Shown: positions 15,549 through 24,000, counted from the stretch's first letter. The stretch is DNA of 32,284 nt from Methylobacterium brachiatum (GCF_020523825.1 NZ_JAJALK010000031.1:1-32284); one strand, 5' to 3'. The notes: generated by a model from the sequence alone, not told the origin. Program-made: numbers and translations.

Positions 15549-15588
15549 TGCAGCGCCGGCGATGAGAGACAACTTATGGTCGGAGCCT

Positions 15589-17397
15589 ATGCACAGGGCT
15601 ACGACTCGGACCGGCGATCCTGACATACGTAACGTGGACCAAGCCAGGGAACGGACCGCGGTGATTAGAGCACGTGACCGGCTCGCCGGTCTCCTACAAC
15701 CCATATTCCAGCTTCGGAGCGACAAGAGCGCCAGCAGAGTCGCCACACTCAACATCGCGTTTGCATGCCTATTCCTCGTGATTGCCACACGCCTCATTGC
15801 GCTCGGCAATGCTCCGCACGGGGCGGCGAACTCACCGCGTGCGGGTCTCCTCCAAAAGACCGTGGCGCGGCCCGACATCATCGACCGGAACGGCGAGATC
15901 CTGGCCACCGACATCCGCACCGTCTCGGTCTTCGCCGAGCCCGGAAACATCTACGACAAGGACGAGGCGGTCGAGCTGCTCACCGCCGTGCTGCCGGAGC
16001 TCAACGCCTCCGAGCTGCGCGCCAAGCTGTCCTCGCGCAAGGGGCGCAGCGGCGCGGGCTTTGTGTGGGTCAAGCGCGAGCTGACGCCCAAGCAGCAGGC
16101 CGAGGTCCACCGACTGGGCATCCCGGGCATCGGCTTCCTGCCCGACCACAAGCGGGTCTACCCGAACGGCGTCGCCGCCGCCCACATCCTGGGCGCGACC
16201 AACCTCGACGGCGTCGGCATCGCCGGCATGGAGAAGTACATTGATACGCAGGGTGTCCTGGATCTTAACACCTTCGGGATAGCGCGCGAGCCCGGTGATC
16301 TGAAGCCGGTTCAACTGTCCATCGACCTGCGTGTGCAGCACGCGATACGCGACGAACTCGTGCAGGGCATGGCTCACTTCCGCGCCAAGTCGGCCGCCTC
16401 TATGCTCATCGACGTGAACACGGGCGAAGTCGTCGGACTCGTGTCGCTGCCGGACTTTGACCCGAACGATCCGGTTGATGCGCTCGAACCAGACCGCATC
16501 AACCGCATGGCGGTCGGCGTCTACGAGATGGGCTCGACCTTCAAGGTATTGACCAATGCCATGGCGCTCGACTCGGGCAAGGTGACGATCAACTCGACCT
16601 TCGACGCGCGCGAGAACCTGCATTTCGGCCGCTTCACGATCCACGACTTCCACGGCACGCACCGTGTACTCACGTTGCCAGAGGTCTTCATCCATTCCTC
16701 CAACATCGGCACCGGGCGTATGGCCCTCGCGGTCGGCGTCGACGCACACAAGGCATTCCTGAAGAAGCTCGGTCAGCTTGATCGCATGCGAACCGAATTG
16801 CCCGAGAGCGCGATGCCGATTGTCCCGTCCCACTGGAGCGAACTCAACACAGTCACGATCTCTTACGGCCACGGCATCGCCGTCACTCCATTGCAGGCGG
16901 TGGCCGCGGTGGGGGCTCTCATCAACGGGGGAATCCTCTTGCGGCCTACCTTCCTCAAGCGCAGTGCAGATGAGGCACAGAAGGACGGGATGCGCGTCAT
17001 CAAGCCTGAGACGAGCGAGGCGATCCGCTACATCATGCGCCTGAACGCGGCGGTTGGCTCGGCCAAGAAGGCCGAGATCCCCGGCTACTTCGTCGGCGGC
17101 AAGACCGGGACGGCCGAGAAGGTCGTCCACGGTCGCTACGATCACACCCGGCTGTTCACGACCTTTATGGCCGCGCTGCCTATGGACCGTCCGCGCTACC
17201 TGTTCGTCACAATCTACGACGAGCCGCAGCCCGCACCGGAGACACACGGGTATGCGACCGCGGCTTATAACGCAGGCGAGACAACCGGGCGGATGGTGGA
17301 GCGGATCGCGCCAGTGCTCGGCGTCCCCATGCAGTTCGAGCCACCGCGCACTCCGTTCCCGCTCATGACGCAGTTACATGCTTGGGGCAGCAAGTGA
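15589..17397 (+). CDS. Class B penicillin-binding protein (FtsI/PBP2 type), accessory copy
   Basis: A transpeptidase of about 602 aa that would cross-link peptidoglycan in the periplasm. A short cytoplasmic tail is followed by one membrane anchor (NIAFACLFLVIATRLIALG), then a dimerisation domain (ARPDIIDRNGEILATDIRTV) and the transpeptidase domain. With a start at 15589 the catalytic triad motifs are S316-T-F-K319, S370-S-N372 and K505-T-G507. The full set is intact, so the enzyme is probably active. A start at 15562 or a GTG at 15532 is also possible. It resembles the FtsI branch, but the usual division-gene neighbours are absent, so this is a second, mobile copy. It follows the ATP-grasp gene and may build or resist a change in the cell wall. 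Confidence 0.88.
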   Translation: MHRATTRTGDPDIRNVDQARERTAVIRARDRLAGLLQPIFQLRSDKSASRVATLNIAFACLFLVIATRLIALGNAPHGAANSPRAGLLQKTVARPDIIDRNGEILATDIRTVSVFAEPGNIYDKDEAVELLTAVLPELNASELRAKLSSRKGRSGAGFVWVKRELTPKQQAEVHRLGIPGIGFLPDHKRVYPNGVAAAHILGATNLDGVGIAGMEKYIDTQGVLDLNTFGIAREPGDLKPVQLSIDLRVQHAIRDELVQGMAHFRAKSAASMLIDVNTGEVVGLVSLPDFDPNDPVDALEPDRINRMAVGVYEMGSTFKVLTNAMALDSGKVTINSTFDARENLHFGRFTIHDFHGTHRVLTLPEVFIHSSNIGTGRMALAVGVDAHKAFLKKLGQLDRMRTELPESAMPIVPSHWSELNTVTISYGHGIAVTPLQAVAAVGALINGGILLRPTFLKRSADEAQKDGMRVIKPETSEAIRYIMRLNAAVGSAKKAEIPGYFVGGKTGTAEKVVHGRYDHTRLFTTFMAALPMDRPRYLFVTIYDEPQPAPETHGYATAAYNAGETTGRMVERIAPVLGVPMQFEPPRTPFPLMTQLHAWGSK

Positions 17398-17548
17398 TGG
17401 TCGTGAGTCCTGCGATCGACAGCTAAAATCATCGCCGTGCTTTCGCAAGTCTTTGGCAGATAGCCTGTTGGGCTCAGGGCTCGACGCTCGTCTCAAGGCG
17501 ATGCGCGCCAGTCCTATTGAGCAGGAGGGTGGCCGCTATTACAGCGTT

Positions 17549-17653
17549 GCCTTTGCCGATCTTCACTTGGCCGAGAGCCTCAAAGAGATACCTGGCGAGC
17601 TTGCCCGCGTCGTCGTTGGCCCAGAAGTGTATGAAAAACATCCGCAGCTCTGG
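17549..17653 (-). pseudogene. DUF1259 C-terminal fragment
   Basis: Read on the minus strand: MFFIHFWANDDAGKLARYLF and EALGQVKIGKG, closely matching the last 32 residues of the DUF1259 protein at 12532-13494. The natural stop after the final Gly is lost and the upstream part of the gene is absent. With the chimera at 13494-13949, this is the third piece of DUF1259 in the window, in inverted orientation. It cannot be functional. Confidence 0.8.
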
Positions 17654-18063
17654 CATGGTCCGAATCACGTCCACAGGACAGCCGTGTTTTCACGCTCATC
17701 CGGAGCTCTTAAATCCAGATTATTCAAGGATAGTAATGTTCCATAGGCTGCCCTTATGCGAATGGCGGCACACCAGCTCGGCAACGGGTTCAGTCGGCGT
17801 GCTGTTCTGTTAGTGCCCCACAGACCCTGGAAGTGGCCACTGCCGAGAGCAGCTCGACCGCAGACACAGTGAACCAGTAGTCGGATCATGTAATAGAAAC
17901 TGTGTACTTAACCTTTTGTTAACCACATCCCGACCATGCCCTTGCCACCTGATCATTCCCATGTCATCCTATCAGAGTTAAATTAACTCTGTCGCAAGCT
18001 AGTCTTTGACGTAGCTACGCGAACATGTGCTCCTTGTGTTCCACCAACACGGGGAACACACGC
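17654..18063. promoter_or_regulatory. Intergenic region with palindrome CAGAGTTAA-A-TTAACTCTG
   Basis: No credible gene. At 17973-17991 lies a perfect palindrome with 9-bp arms and a single central A, about 72 bases before the membrane-protein gene at 18064. A second inverted repeat, GTGTTCC (18036-18042) and GGAACAC (18053-18059), sits directly over the leader and next to the start codon. The first is a good candidate operator; the second could form an RNA hairpin that affects translation. Confidence 0.5.
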
Positions 18064-18624
18064 ATGCCCAATCTCATCGTCAGCAAGATCCTGGCTGTTC
18101 TGGCCACCCTCGGCCTCGCCTTCTTCCTGCTCTTCCAGCTCGTCCCGCCGGTCACCCGCGCCGATCCTATCGGGGTCAAGCTGGTGCCCGCCTCCGAGCT
18201 CATCGCCGCTAGTGTCGAGGGCTTCAATCCCGAGGACACCCCTCTGACGCGCCGGCTCGACCTGCTTCGTCAGAACATCACCGCGCTCGGCATCGGCGAG
18301 CAGCTCCAGGTGCGCGGCATCATCCTGGCGATCATCACCGCTCTGGCCCTGTATGCCCTGTTGCCGAACCGGTTCCGGTTCCTGCTCCCTCTCTGCGATG
18401 CCGCCGACGCGGCCGCCCAGAGCTTCGCGCCCTATCGCGTCTTCACCCGGCTCATCCGCTTCCCGCTGTTCTTCGTCGTGACCATCCTGCTGGTCTGCGG
18501 GCTCATGGCGCAGAATGAATTGCTGGACACACCGGGTGCCCTTCCGGCCCTGACCAAGCACCACTGCTCCGTGAGCCAGCCGTGCAATGTCTGGTCGCGG
18601 CCGTTCATAACAGACCCGTTCTAA
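18064..18624 (+). CDS. Unknown inner-membrane protein
   Basis: A 186-aa protein starting at ATG 18064 (GGGGA upstream). Three hydrophobic segments can be seen: ILAVLATLGLAFFLLFQLVP near the N-terminus, IILAIITALALYALL in the middle, and FPLFFVVTILLVCGLMA near the C-terminus. Between the first two is a region of about 65 residues, possibly periplasmic (SELIAASVEGFNPEDTPLTR). The C-terminal tail has two Cys (HHCSVSQPCNVWSR). I do not recognise the family. It is convergent with the relaxase gene, and a hairpin between the two probably ends both transcripts. It may belong to the conjugation module (for example entry exclusion), but nothing in its sequence proves this. Confidence 0.65.
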   Translation: MPNLIVSKILAVLATLGLAFFLLFQLVPPVTRADPIGVKLVPASELIAASVEGFNPEDTPLTRRLDLLRQNITALGIGEQLQVRGIILAIITALALYALLPNRFRFLLPLCDAADAAAQSFAPYRVFTRLIRFPLFFVVTILLVCGLMAQNELLDTPGALPALTKHHCSVSQPCNVWSRPFITDPF

Positions 18625-18632
18625 TTTGCTGT

Positions 18633-18657
18633 GGGCTCCGCCAGCGAGGCGGAGCCC
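18633..18657. terminator. Hairpin between convergent genes
   Basis: GGGCTCCGCC-AGCGA-GGCGGAGCCC: a perfect 10-bp stem with a 5-base loop, nine bases after the stop of the membrane-protein gene. No strong T run follows on either strand, so it may act only partly as an intrinsic terminator. Confidence 0.6.
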
Positions 18658-18736
18658 GCCATAGTGCGAGAGACAGGACATCGTACAGCGCGCAGAAGGC
18701 TCGAAGCCGGCTCCTTGCCGTCCTCAGCACAGACCC

Positions 18737-21619
18737 TCAACGTCCGTAATCCGGTCCTGAACGGGACCGGCCCGGTCGCTCACGCATGGCGGCGTTCGGC
18801 AGAGGCCCTCGGATGTCTTCGACCAGCCGGAGAACACGGGATGCGACCTGCCGCTCCACGTGGCGAACACTCTGCGCCAGATGTCGGAGTGCGTGCCGTG
18901 GCGCGGCACCCATCTCCTGCAACACCCGGCGCAGGGCCCGCGCCGCCGCAAAGCCGCTCTGCAGGTCGAGACGCATCTCGGCACGGGGCGGCGGGATCGC
19001 ACCGCTACGCACGAACGCGGCCCGGTCCTCGACATGGTCGGCTACGTTCACCTTCTCGGTGTAGCGGCGCGCTTCGACGAACAGCCGCTCGTGCAGCTCG
19101 GCGGTGCTCGGCGTGAGGCGCGGATCCGTCTGCCGCACCCGCACCGCCGCCTCCAGGCGCTCGCGCTCGACCACCAGGTGCGCCTCCTGCCGGTGGCGCG
19201 TCAGCCCCACGTAGAGCTCGCGGGCATCGCTGGCCGTGAACCCGCAGTAGATCGTCGCTTCACAGGTTCGGCCCTGCACCGCGTAGGCGGTCCCAGCATA
19301 GCCGAGGCTGATCCGCGGCCACGATTGCGCCTGCGCCGTTCGGCGCGCCCGCACCGGCACGAACGCGGCATAGGCATCCTCGACCTGCCGGCCATCTTCC
19401 AGCCGCACCCGCAGGCGCAGCTCCCCGCCCAGGGCCGCCCCGATCGCCTCGACGGTCGCCCGCGTGCCGTTGCGGATGCCGTGCTGACTCAGGCTCTCGC
19501 CGAAGCGGACGCTATCTCCGACCGCCAAGTTCAGCGTCCGAGGTCGGTTCTCGCGGTCACGCGCCATGACCTCAACGTCCGGTCCCCTCAGCGCGCCCTC
19601 GGCCCGCAGCAAGGCACGGGCGCCGCGGTTCAGCTCGGCCGCGTCGCGGTTGCGCCGCGTCACCATCAGCACTGCGTCCGCGCCGTGCCGCGCCCGCGCC
19701 TCGGACCAGAGGGCCAGCGCCCGCGTCTGCACGGCCGCGGCACCGGCGACGAGCTCGATGCAGCCGTGCCGGGCATAGGCACGCAACCCCGCCTCGACCT
19801 CTCCGCGCGCCATCAGCACCGAGGCCGCCCGCTGCCAGGGCACAGCCTGGCGCCGTACCTCGGACAAGGTGGCGTGGCGGCCGAGCACGTCATTTACCGC
19901 GCGCAGCGCGCTCGCCCCCGCCACCGAGGCGAGCTGGCGCCGGTCGCCCATCAAGACCACGCGGGCCCCGCCCGCCTCCGCCGCCGACAGGATTGCGGCG
20001 AGATCCTTGGTGCCGACCATCCCGGCCTCGTCGACGAGTACCAGGGTGTCGGGGCCGAGGCTTGCCCCTGCCTCGCGCGCCTGGTCGTGGCGCCACTTGG
20101 CGATCGCCTGCGCCGGGATGCCGGTCGAGGCGCCGAGCTCGTCGGCGGCGACCCAGCTCGGCGCCAGGCCGATCACCCGAAGCCCGGAGCGCCGCGCGAT
20201 CTCGACCAGCACTTTGGCCGTCGTGGTCTTGCCCGTGCCGGCTCCCGCCTCCAGCACGCTGACGGCGGCCGCACCGCTCACATGCCGCAGGGCCGCCTTC
20301 TGCTCCTCGGCGAGCTGGATGGCGGTGGACAGAACCGCGTCCACGACCGGTACCGGGATGACGCGCTCGGCCGCGGACCGGTCGGCGGCGCGCAGCAGCG
20401 CGGCCTCGGCGGTGGCGATCCCCGGTGTCGTCCAGCAGGCCTCCCGCGCAGCCTGCACCAGTCGCACGAGCCGACCGGACTGCTCCAGCTCCGCCAACTC
20501 GGCCCGCACTGCCGCGAGCCCGAGTCCCTGCAGCGCCGCCTCGTCGAGCGCCCGCTCGATCAGGCTCCGGCGCGTGAGCACATTCTCGTGCTGGAACAGG
20601 GCGGAGGCTGCGCGCGCCACCGGCGGCGCGCCGGCGATCTCGGGCGGATCGAAGGCGGGCTCCGGCGCACGCTCAATTCCATGATCCCGGGCCGGCTCCC
20701 GCGCCACCGCGTGCACCGCGGCCCACGGATCGTGCGCGAGCGCGGTGAACTCGGCGCGCCAGCGCGCCTCCAGGGCCGGCCCGGTCGGTAGATCGGCCTT
20801 GGCGCCGCGGGTGGCGAGCGCCGCCACCTCCTTCTGCGCTCCAGAGGCGGCAGCCCGATCGCCACCGACCCGCGCCTCGATCGCGGTCGAGCGTTTGGAG
20901 AAGGCCTCGATCACCGCATCCGGAATGCCGGCGATCTCGAACTGCCCCTGGCCCGCTGGACGCAAGGACAGGCCGAGCTCGCCCACCAGGCGCTCGGCCA
21001 GCGCGGCCCGGTAGGCGCTGCCGACCACGAGCTGCCACTGGTAGAGCCGCTCCGGTTCCAGGGTTCTAGGCTTTTTATCCTTAGATACGGCGGCGTTGAT
21101 CACCACGCAGTGCGTGTGGCAGTTCGGGTCACCGGCCCGCGAGGTGTAGTGATCGAAGCGCCCGACCATCAGGCCGGCCGGCGCCTCGCGCCGGTGGCCC
21201 CCGGCCCCGAGCCGGACCTCGACCAGCTCCTCCGCGCACAGGAAGCCGAGCGCCTCCTCGACGGCCGCGGCGTGGATGGCCTCCAGTTGCGCCCGTGCCT
21301 CGGCATCCCCCGCGGCCCAGAGCAGCGAGACGGTCTTGGGTGCGGTCAGGGTCAGGTCCCAGCCCGCCCGGTGCCCCGCCCCGGACCCGCGCACCAGCGG
21401 CTGGCCGGTCGCCGGGTTCGCACCGGCACAGAGGTCGCGAAAACTCTCCAGCACGATCGGGGCGCCGTGACGCACGACCGCTGCGCCTTGCGTCCACCAG
21501 CGGCCGCCGCCGTCCTGAGCGTAGTACTCGTCCCGGTTGTGCGTCTCGCGGTAGGGATCGTTGGTGTAGTACGCACCCGCCGACGCTCCACAGCCGAGCG
21601 CGTGCAGCGTGGCGGTCAC
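18737..21619 (-). CDS. traA: MobF relaxase-helicase (TrwC/TraA type)
   Basis: A 960-aa conjugative relaxase. The N-terminal TrwC domain nicks oriT and stays bound to the 5' end. Tyr pairs Y17-Y18 and Y32-Y33 are candidate nucleophiles, and the HUH triad is H157, H168 and H170 (FDHYTSRAGDPNCHTHCVV), spaced as in R388 TrwC. The C-terminal half is a 5'-3' helicase: GAGTGKTTTA with K464, LVLVDEAGMVG with D530-E531, GDRRQLASVAGASALR, and YAGTAYAVQGRTCEATIY near the end. Length is typical of the family (R388 TrwC is 966 aa). The start codon overlaps the stop of the small accessory gene upstream (ATGA), so the two are coupled. The gene reads away from the likely oriT at 21901-22147, as expected for MobF modules. 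Confidence 0.93.
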   Translation of the reverse strand: MTATLHALGCGASAGAYYTNDPYRETHNRDEYYAQDGGGRWWTQGAAVVRHGAPIVLESFRDLCAGANPATGQPLVRGSGAGHRAGWDLTLTAPKTVSLLWAAGDAEARAQLEAIHAAAVEEALGFLCAEELVEVRLGAGGHRREAPAGLMVGRFDHYTSRAGDPNCHTHCVVINAAVSKDKKPRTLEPERLYQWQLVVGSAYRAALAERLVGELGLSLRPAGQGQFEIAGIPDAVIEAFSKRSTAIEARVGGDRAAASGAQKEVAALATRGAKADLPTGPALEARWRAEFTALAHDPWAAVHAVAREPARDHGIERAPEPAFDPPEIAGAPPVARAASALFQHENVLTRRSLIERALDEAALQGLGLAAVRAELAELEQSGRLVRLVQAAREACWTTPGIATAEAALLRAADRSAAERVIPVPVVDAVLSTAIQLAEEQKAALRHVSGAAAVSVLEAGAGTGKTTTAKVLVEIARRSGLRVIGLAPSWVAADELGASTGIPAQAIAKWRHDQAREAGASLGPDTLVLVDEAGMVGTKDLAAILSAAEAGGARVVLMGDRRQLASVAGASALRAVNDVLGRHATLSEVRRQAVPWQRAASVLMARGEVEAGLRAYARHGCIELVAGAAAVQTRALALWSEARARHGADAVLMVTRRNRDAAELNRGARALLRAEGALRGPDVEVMARDRENRPRTLNLAVGDSVRFGESLSQHGIRNGTRATVEAIGAALGGELRLRVRLEDGRQVEDAYAAFVPVRARRTAQAQSWPRISLGYAGTAYAVQGRTCEATIYCGFTASDARELYVGLTRHRQEAHLVVERERLEAAVRVRQTDPRLTPSTAELHERLFVEARRYTEKVNVADHVEDRAAFVRSGAIPPPRAEMRLDLQSGFAAARALRRVLQEMGAAPRHALRHLAQSVRHVERQVASRVLRLVEDIRGPLPNAAMRERPGRSRSGPDYGR

Positions 21620-21900
21620 GGGGAGGAGGCCTTTGCCCGGTAGCGGCAGATCTCACCCATCGCCGCCGGTGTCGGCTCGGCCAGCGCGTCGCCGACGATC
21701 CCGGCGAGCTCGGCCAGCCGATCCTTGATGAAGGCCATCTCCGCGCCGAGCCGGCCGTAGGCGGTGATGTCGTCGAGATGGTCGGCGAGCGCCCGCAGCG
21801 CGAGGTCCTCCGCCGGCAGGCCGGTGCGCTCGGTGGCGGCGGCAAGGCGCGCGGCGAGTTCGGGTGTGAGAGGTAGCGTCAGGCTCTGAGCGGCAGACAT
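21616..21900 (-). CDS. Relaxosome accessory DNA-binding protein (TrwA-like position)
   Basis: A 94-aa protein. The N-terminal LTLPLTPELAARLAAATERT followed by GLPAEDLALRALADHL fits a ribbon-helix-helix fold: one strand, then two helices, as in TrwA and other plasmid-encoded nicking accessory proteins. The remainder is helical (AFIKDRLAELAGIVGDALAE). It sits between the relaxase gene, which it overlaps by four bases, and the probable oriT. It would bind repeats there and both repress the operon and help the relaxase. Assignment is by fold pattern and position. Confidence 0.7.
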   Translation of the reverse strand: MSAAQSLTLPLTPELAARLAAATERTGLPAEDLALRALADHLDDITAYGRLGAEMAFIKDRLAELAGIVGDALAEPTPAAMGEICRYRAKASSP

Positions 21901-22147
21901 AGGGGCCGGAGGTCGTGGCGACGGGAGCGGGACCGTGGCAGCCGAGCACGCGGCGCCACAAGGGCCAAGCCGGGCTGTTTCCGCCCTCCACGCTGCCTAT
22001 GGTTAGCGATCGGCAGCTTCAGTGCGTGTGGTGTGACCCTACCCCAGCTATGGTTCCTTAACGGCAAAGCTAACGGCATAGCCTAGCACCCCTGGCAATG
22101 CCTGGCAGCCAAGGCGCCGTTAACCCGCCCGCCCATAGCGCAAGGGC
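21901..22147. other. Probable oriT / divergent promoter region
   Basis: A 247-base intergenic region between the accessory/relaxase operon (minus) and an stbABC-like operon (plus). Repeats present: CTATGGTT at 21997-22004 and 22048-22055, with the inverse CCATAG at about 22133; TAACGGCA twice at 22059-22066 and 22071-22078; and an inverted pair TTAACGGC (22058-22065) and GCCGTTAA (22116-22123). CCTGGCA is repeated at 22091 and 22101. In R388 the oriT lies at just this place, between trwA and stbA. The nic site itself is not identified; GTGCGTGTGGTGTG at 22023-22036 is the most GT-rich candidate. Confidence 0.6.
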
Positions 22148-22618
22148 ATGCCCCTCGATCCCAAGCGCCTCGCCCGCGATGCGAAGCGCGCCCAGGCCCA
22201 GCGGCCTGATAGCACCATCGGCCGGGAGACCACCGGCGTCACCCGCGCCGTGCGCGCCGGCCTGCCCGTCATCCGGCAGCTGCGCGCGGCCGGGGTGACC
22301 TGGGCTGCCATCGCCGAAGCCCTGAGCGCTCAGGGCGTGACCCAGGGCGAGGGCCAGCCCCTGACCGCGAGCCGCTTGACCGCCATCGTCACTCAGGTCG
22401 AGGCTCAAGAGCGCCGCAAGGCCGATCGCGAAGCCCGGCGCCGAACCCGGCCCGATCTAACCGCCTCCTCCGAAGCTGTCCGATCGCCCGAACCACCGCT
22501 CCCCGCCACGGCCGCACCTGCTCTTCCCTCCCCAGTCGGGTCGAACCCGCGCGCTACGGAGGAGGAGATCCGGCGCGCCGGCCTGCACGATCTGCATCAG
22601 CTCCTGAAGAAGTCCTGA
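22148..22618 (+). CDS. StbA-like plasmid DNA-binding protein (candidate)
   Basis: A 156-aa basic protein. After an Arg/Lys-rich start, residues about 35-80 form a helix-turn-helix-like unit: PVIRQLRAAGVTWAAIAEAL followed by PLTASRLTAIVTQVE. A flexible Pro/Ala-rich stretch and a helical tail (EEEIRRAGLHDLHQLLKKS) follow. It is the first gene of a three-gene plus-strand set starting at the probable oriT. In R388 that place is taken by stbA, whose DNA-binding product keeps the plasmid stable and affects its transfer. Sequence similarity to StbA itself is not evident, so the call is positional. No clear Shine-Dalgarno is visible. Confidence 0.6.
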   Translation: MPLDPKRLARDAKRAQAQRPDSTIGRETTGVTRAVRAGLPVIRQLRAAGVTWAAIAEALSAQGVTQGEGQPLTASRLTAIVTQVEAQERRKADREARRRTRPDLTASSEAVRSPEPPLPATAAPALPSPVGSNPRATEEEIRRAGLHDLHQLLKKS

Positions 22619-22631
22619 AGAAGGTTCTCCC

Positions 22632-23357
22632 ATGCCCCGCATCCTCCTCGTCGCCCAGGACAAGGGCGGCTCCGGCAAGACTGTGCTGGTGCGCGCGCTC
22701 GCCGAGTGCCTGCCGTCCGCCCACCTCATCGAGATCGAGGCCAACCGCCGCCTAGTCGAACTAGAGGACCGGGTCAGCTTCTTCCCCGTCCGGGCCGAGC
22801 GTGGCGAGATCAACCGCACCGGTGGTGCCGCCGCGCGCGCCGAGTTCGACGGGCCGCTCAACGCCATCGCGGCCGCGCAAGGGCCCGTCATCGTCGATGT
22901 CGGCGCCAACACGGCCGGCTCGCTCCTGCCGCTGATCGGCGAGGCGCAGGCGCGCTACGCCCGTCGCGCCGTGGAATTCGGCCTGCTCGTCGTGCTCACC
23001 AGCGAGCCCGGCGCGCTCGCCAACGCCCCCGTCCTGCTCGACCTCGCCAAGCCGTTCACAACGGCGCGCTTTGCCGTCGAGAACCAGATCGAGGGGCCGG
23101 TCGACCCGAAGGTGCTCAAGGCCTTCAAGGACGTCAGCCTGAGCTGGCTGGAGAAGCTCAGCCTCGATGAGCGCGCCAACGACCTCCTGCAGAAGGGGGG
23201 CCTGCGCTTCATCGGCGAGGACCTCACCGCCGCCGAGGACAGCCTCACCGATCGGTTCGGCTTCGCCGAGGCCGGCCGCATCGTCGAGGATCTCACCCGC
23301 TTCCGGGCCAAGGCCATGCAGGCGGCAGGTCCGGCCGCACGCTGGCTGGAGGGCTGA
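22632..23357 (+). CDS. ParA/StbB-like P-loop ATPase
   Basis: A 241-aa ATPase of the ParA/MinD superfamily with a deviant Walker A at residues 11-17 (KGGSGKT) and a Walker B-like strand VIVDVGANTAGSL. It has the short form without an N-terminal DNA-binding domain, like StbB of R388 and the type Ib ParA proteins. It lies 13 bases after the DNA-binding gene and six bases before the membrane-protein gene. Such ATPases help position plasmids or prepare them for transfer; in R388 StbB is needed for conjugation. Confidence 0.75.
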   Translation: MPRILLVAQDKGGSGKTVLVRALAECLPSAHLIEIEANRRLVELEDRVSFFPVRAERGEINRTGGAAARAEFDGPLNAIAAAQGPVIVDVGANTAGSLLPLIGEAQARYARRAVEFGLLVVLTSEPGALANAPVLLDLAKPFTTARFAVENQIEGPVDPKVLKAFKDVSLSWLEKLSLDERANDLLQKGGLRFIGEDLTAAEDSLTDRFGFAEAGRIVEDLTRFRAKAMQAAGPAARWLEG

Positions 23358-23363
23358 AGGCTC

Positions 23364-23945
23364 ATGGCACGGCCTCCCGCCCGCACCCCACCCTCCACGG
23401 TCGAGGCGCGCCTGCGCGCGGCGCAGGAGGCCGAGCGGGCGGCCACAGAGCGGGTGCAGCAGGCCAGCCGCGCCCGGTTGGCCGAGCTCCTGCGGCTGCC
23501 GCCGCGCGAGCGCCTGGCCCACCTCGACGATCCGGCGCTGGTCGGCCCGGACCGGGTCAGCCTACGCCGCTCGCTACAAGCTGATCTCACGCGGCCGCGC
23601 CGCCGCTGGCGACCGGGAGGCCGAGTGCAGGCGCTGGTTCGCCGCCTCGGGGCGGCCGCGCTGCGTCAGTTCCTGCACCCGGCCGTGCTCGGCTTAGCCG
23701 GGATCACGGGCGTGTGGCTGTACACAGCGTGGTCCGCCACCCCTCATCTGGCGATCTCGACGCAGGCGCTGGCCAGCAACCTGGTCGGACCGGACGGCCG
23801 CATCCAGAGCTACACGTTTCCAGCCCGGACCTGGGTCCCGGTCGAGCGGCTGGACGCGCAGGTGGCCCAGACCCGGGTCTGGTACTCGGGCCAGGGCTAC
23901 GGCCACGGCACGGTCTGGCGCAGCGGGCTCGATCTCTCCCGATAA
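23364..23945 (+). CDS. StbC-like membrane protein (candidate)
   Basis: A 193-aa protein. The first 75 residues form a charged helical region (VEARLRAAQEAERAATERVQ), probably a coiled coil in the cytoplasm; then comes one membrane segment (HPAVLGLAGITGVWLYTAW) and a C-terminal domain of about 65 residues, probably periplasmic, with aromatic-rich strands (RTWVPVERLDAQVAQTRVWY). It starts six bases after the ATPase stop, in the same operon. In R388 the third gene of the set is stbC; function unknown there too. No family match is recognised beyond position. Confidence 0.6.
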   Translation: MARPPARTPPSTVEARLRAAQEAERAATERVQQASRARLAELLRLPPRERLAHLDDPALVGPDRVSLRRSLQADLTRPRRRWRPGGRVQALVRRLGAAALRQFLHPAVLGLAGITGVWLYTAWSATPHLAISTQALASNLVGPDGRIQSYTFPARTWVPVERLDAQVAQTRVWYSGQGYGHGTVWRSGLDLSR

Positions 23946-24000
23946 GGGGGCAGCGCCCCAGGCCGGTGTTGACGCGGCCCGATGAGCGCGGGTGCGGCCC

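Noticed and set aside
15832..17247. 471-codon minus-strand ORF opposite the penicillin-binding protein
   Set aside because: The plus-strand protein carries all three transpeptidase motifs; the reverse frame has only low-complexity Val/Asp/Arg sequence.
18860..20791. 643-codon plus-strand ORF opposite the relaxase gene
   Set aside because: It is the antisense shadow of a well-supported MobF relaxase in GC-rich DNA. Its translation is rich in Arg/His/Pro without domain features.
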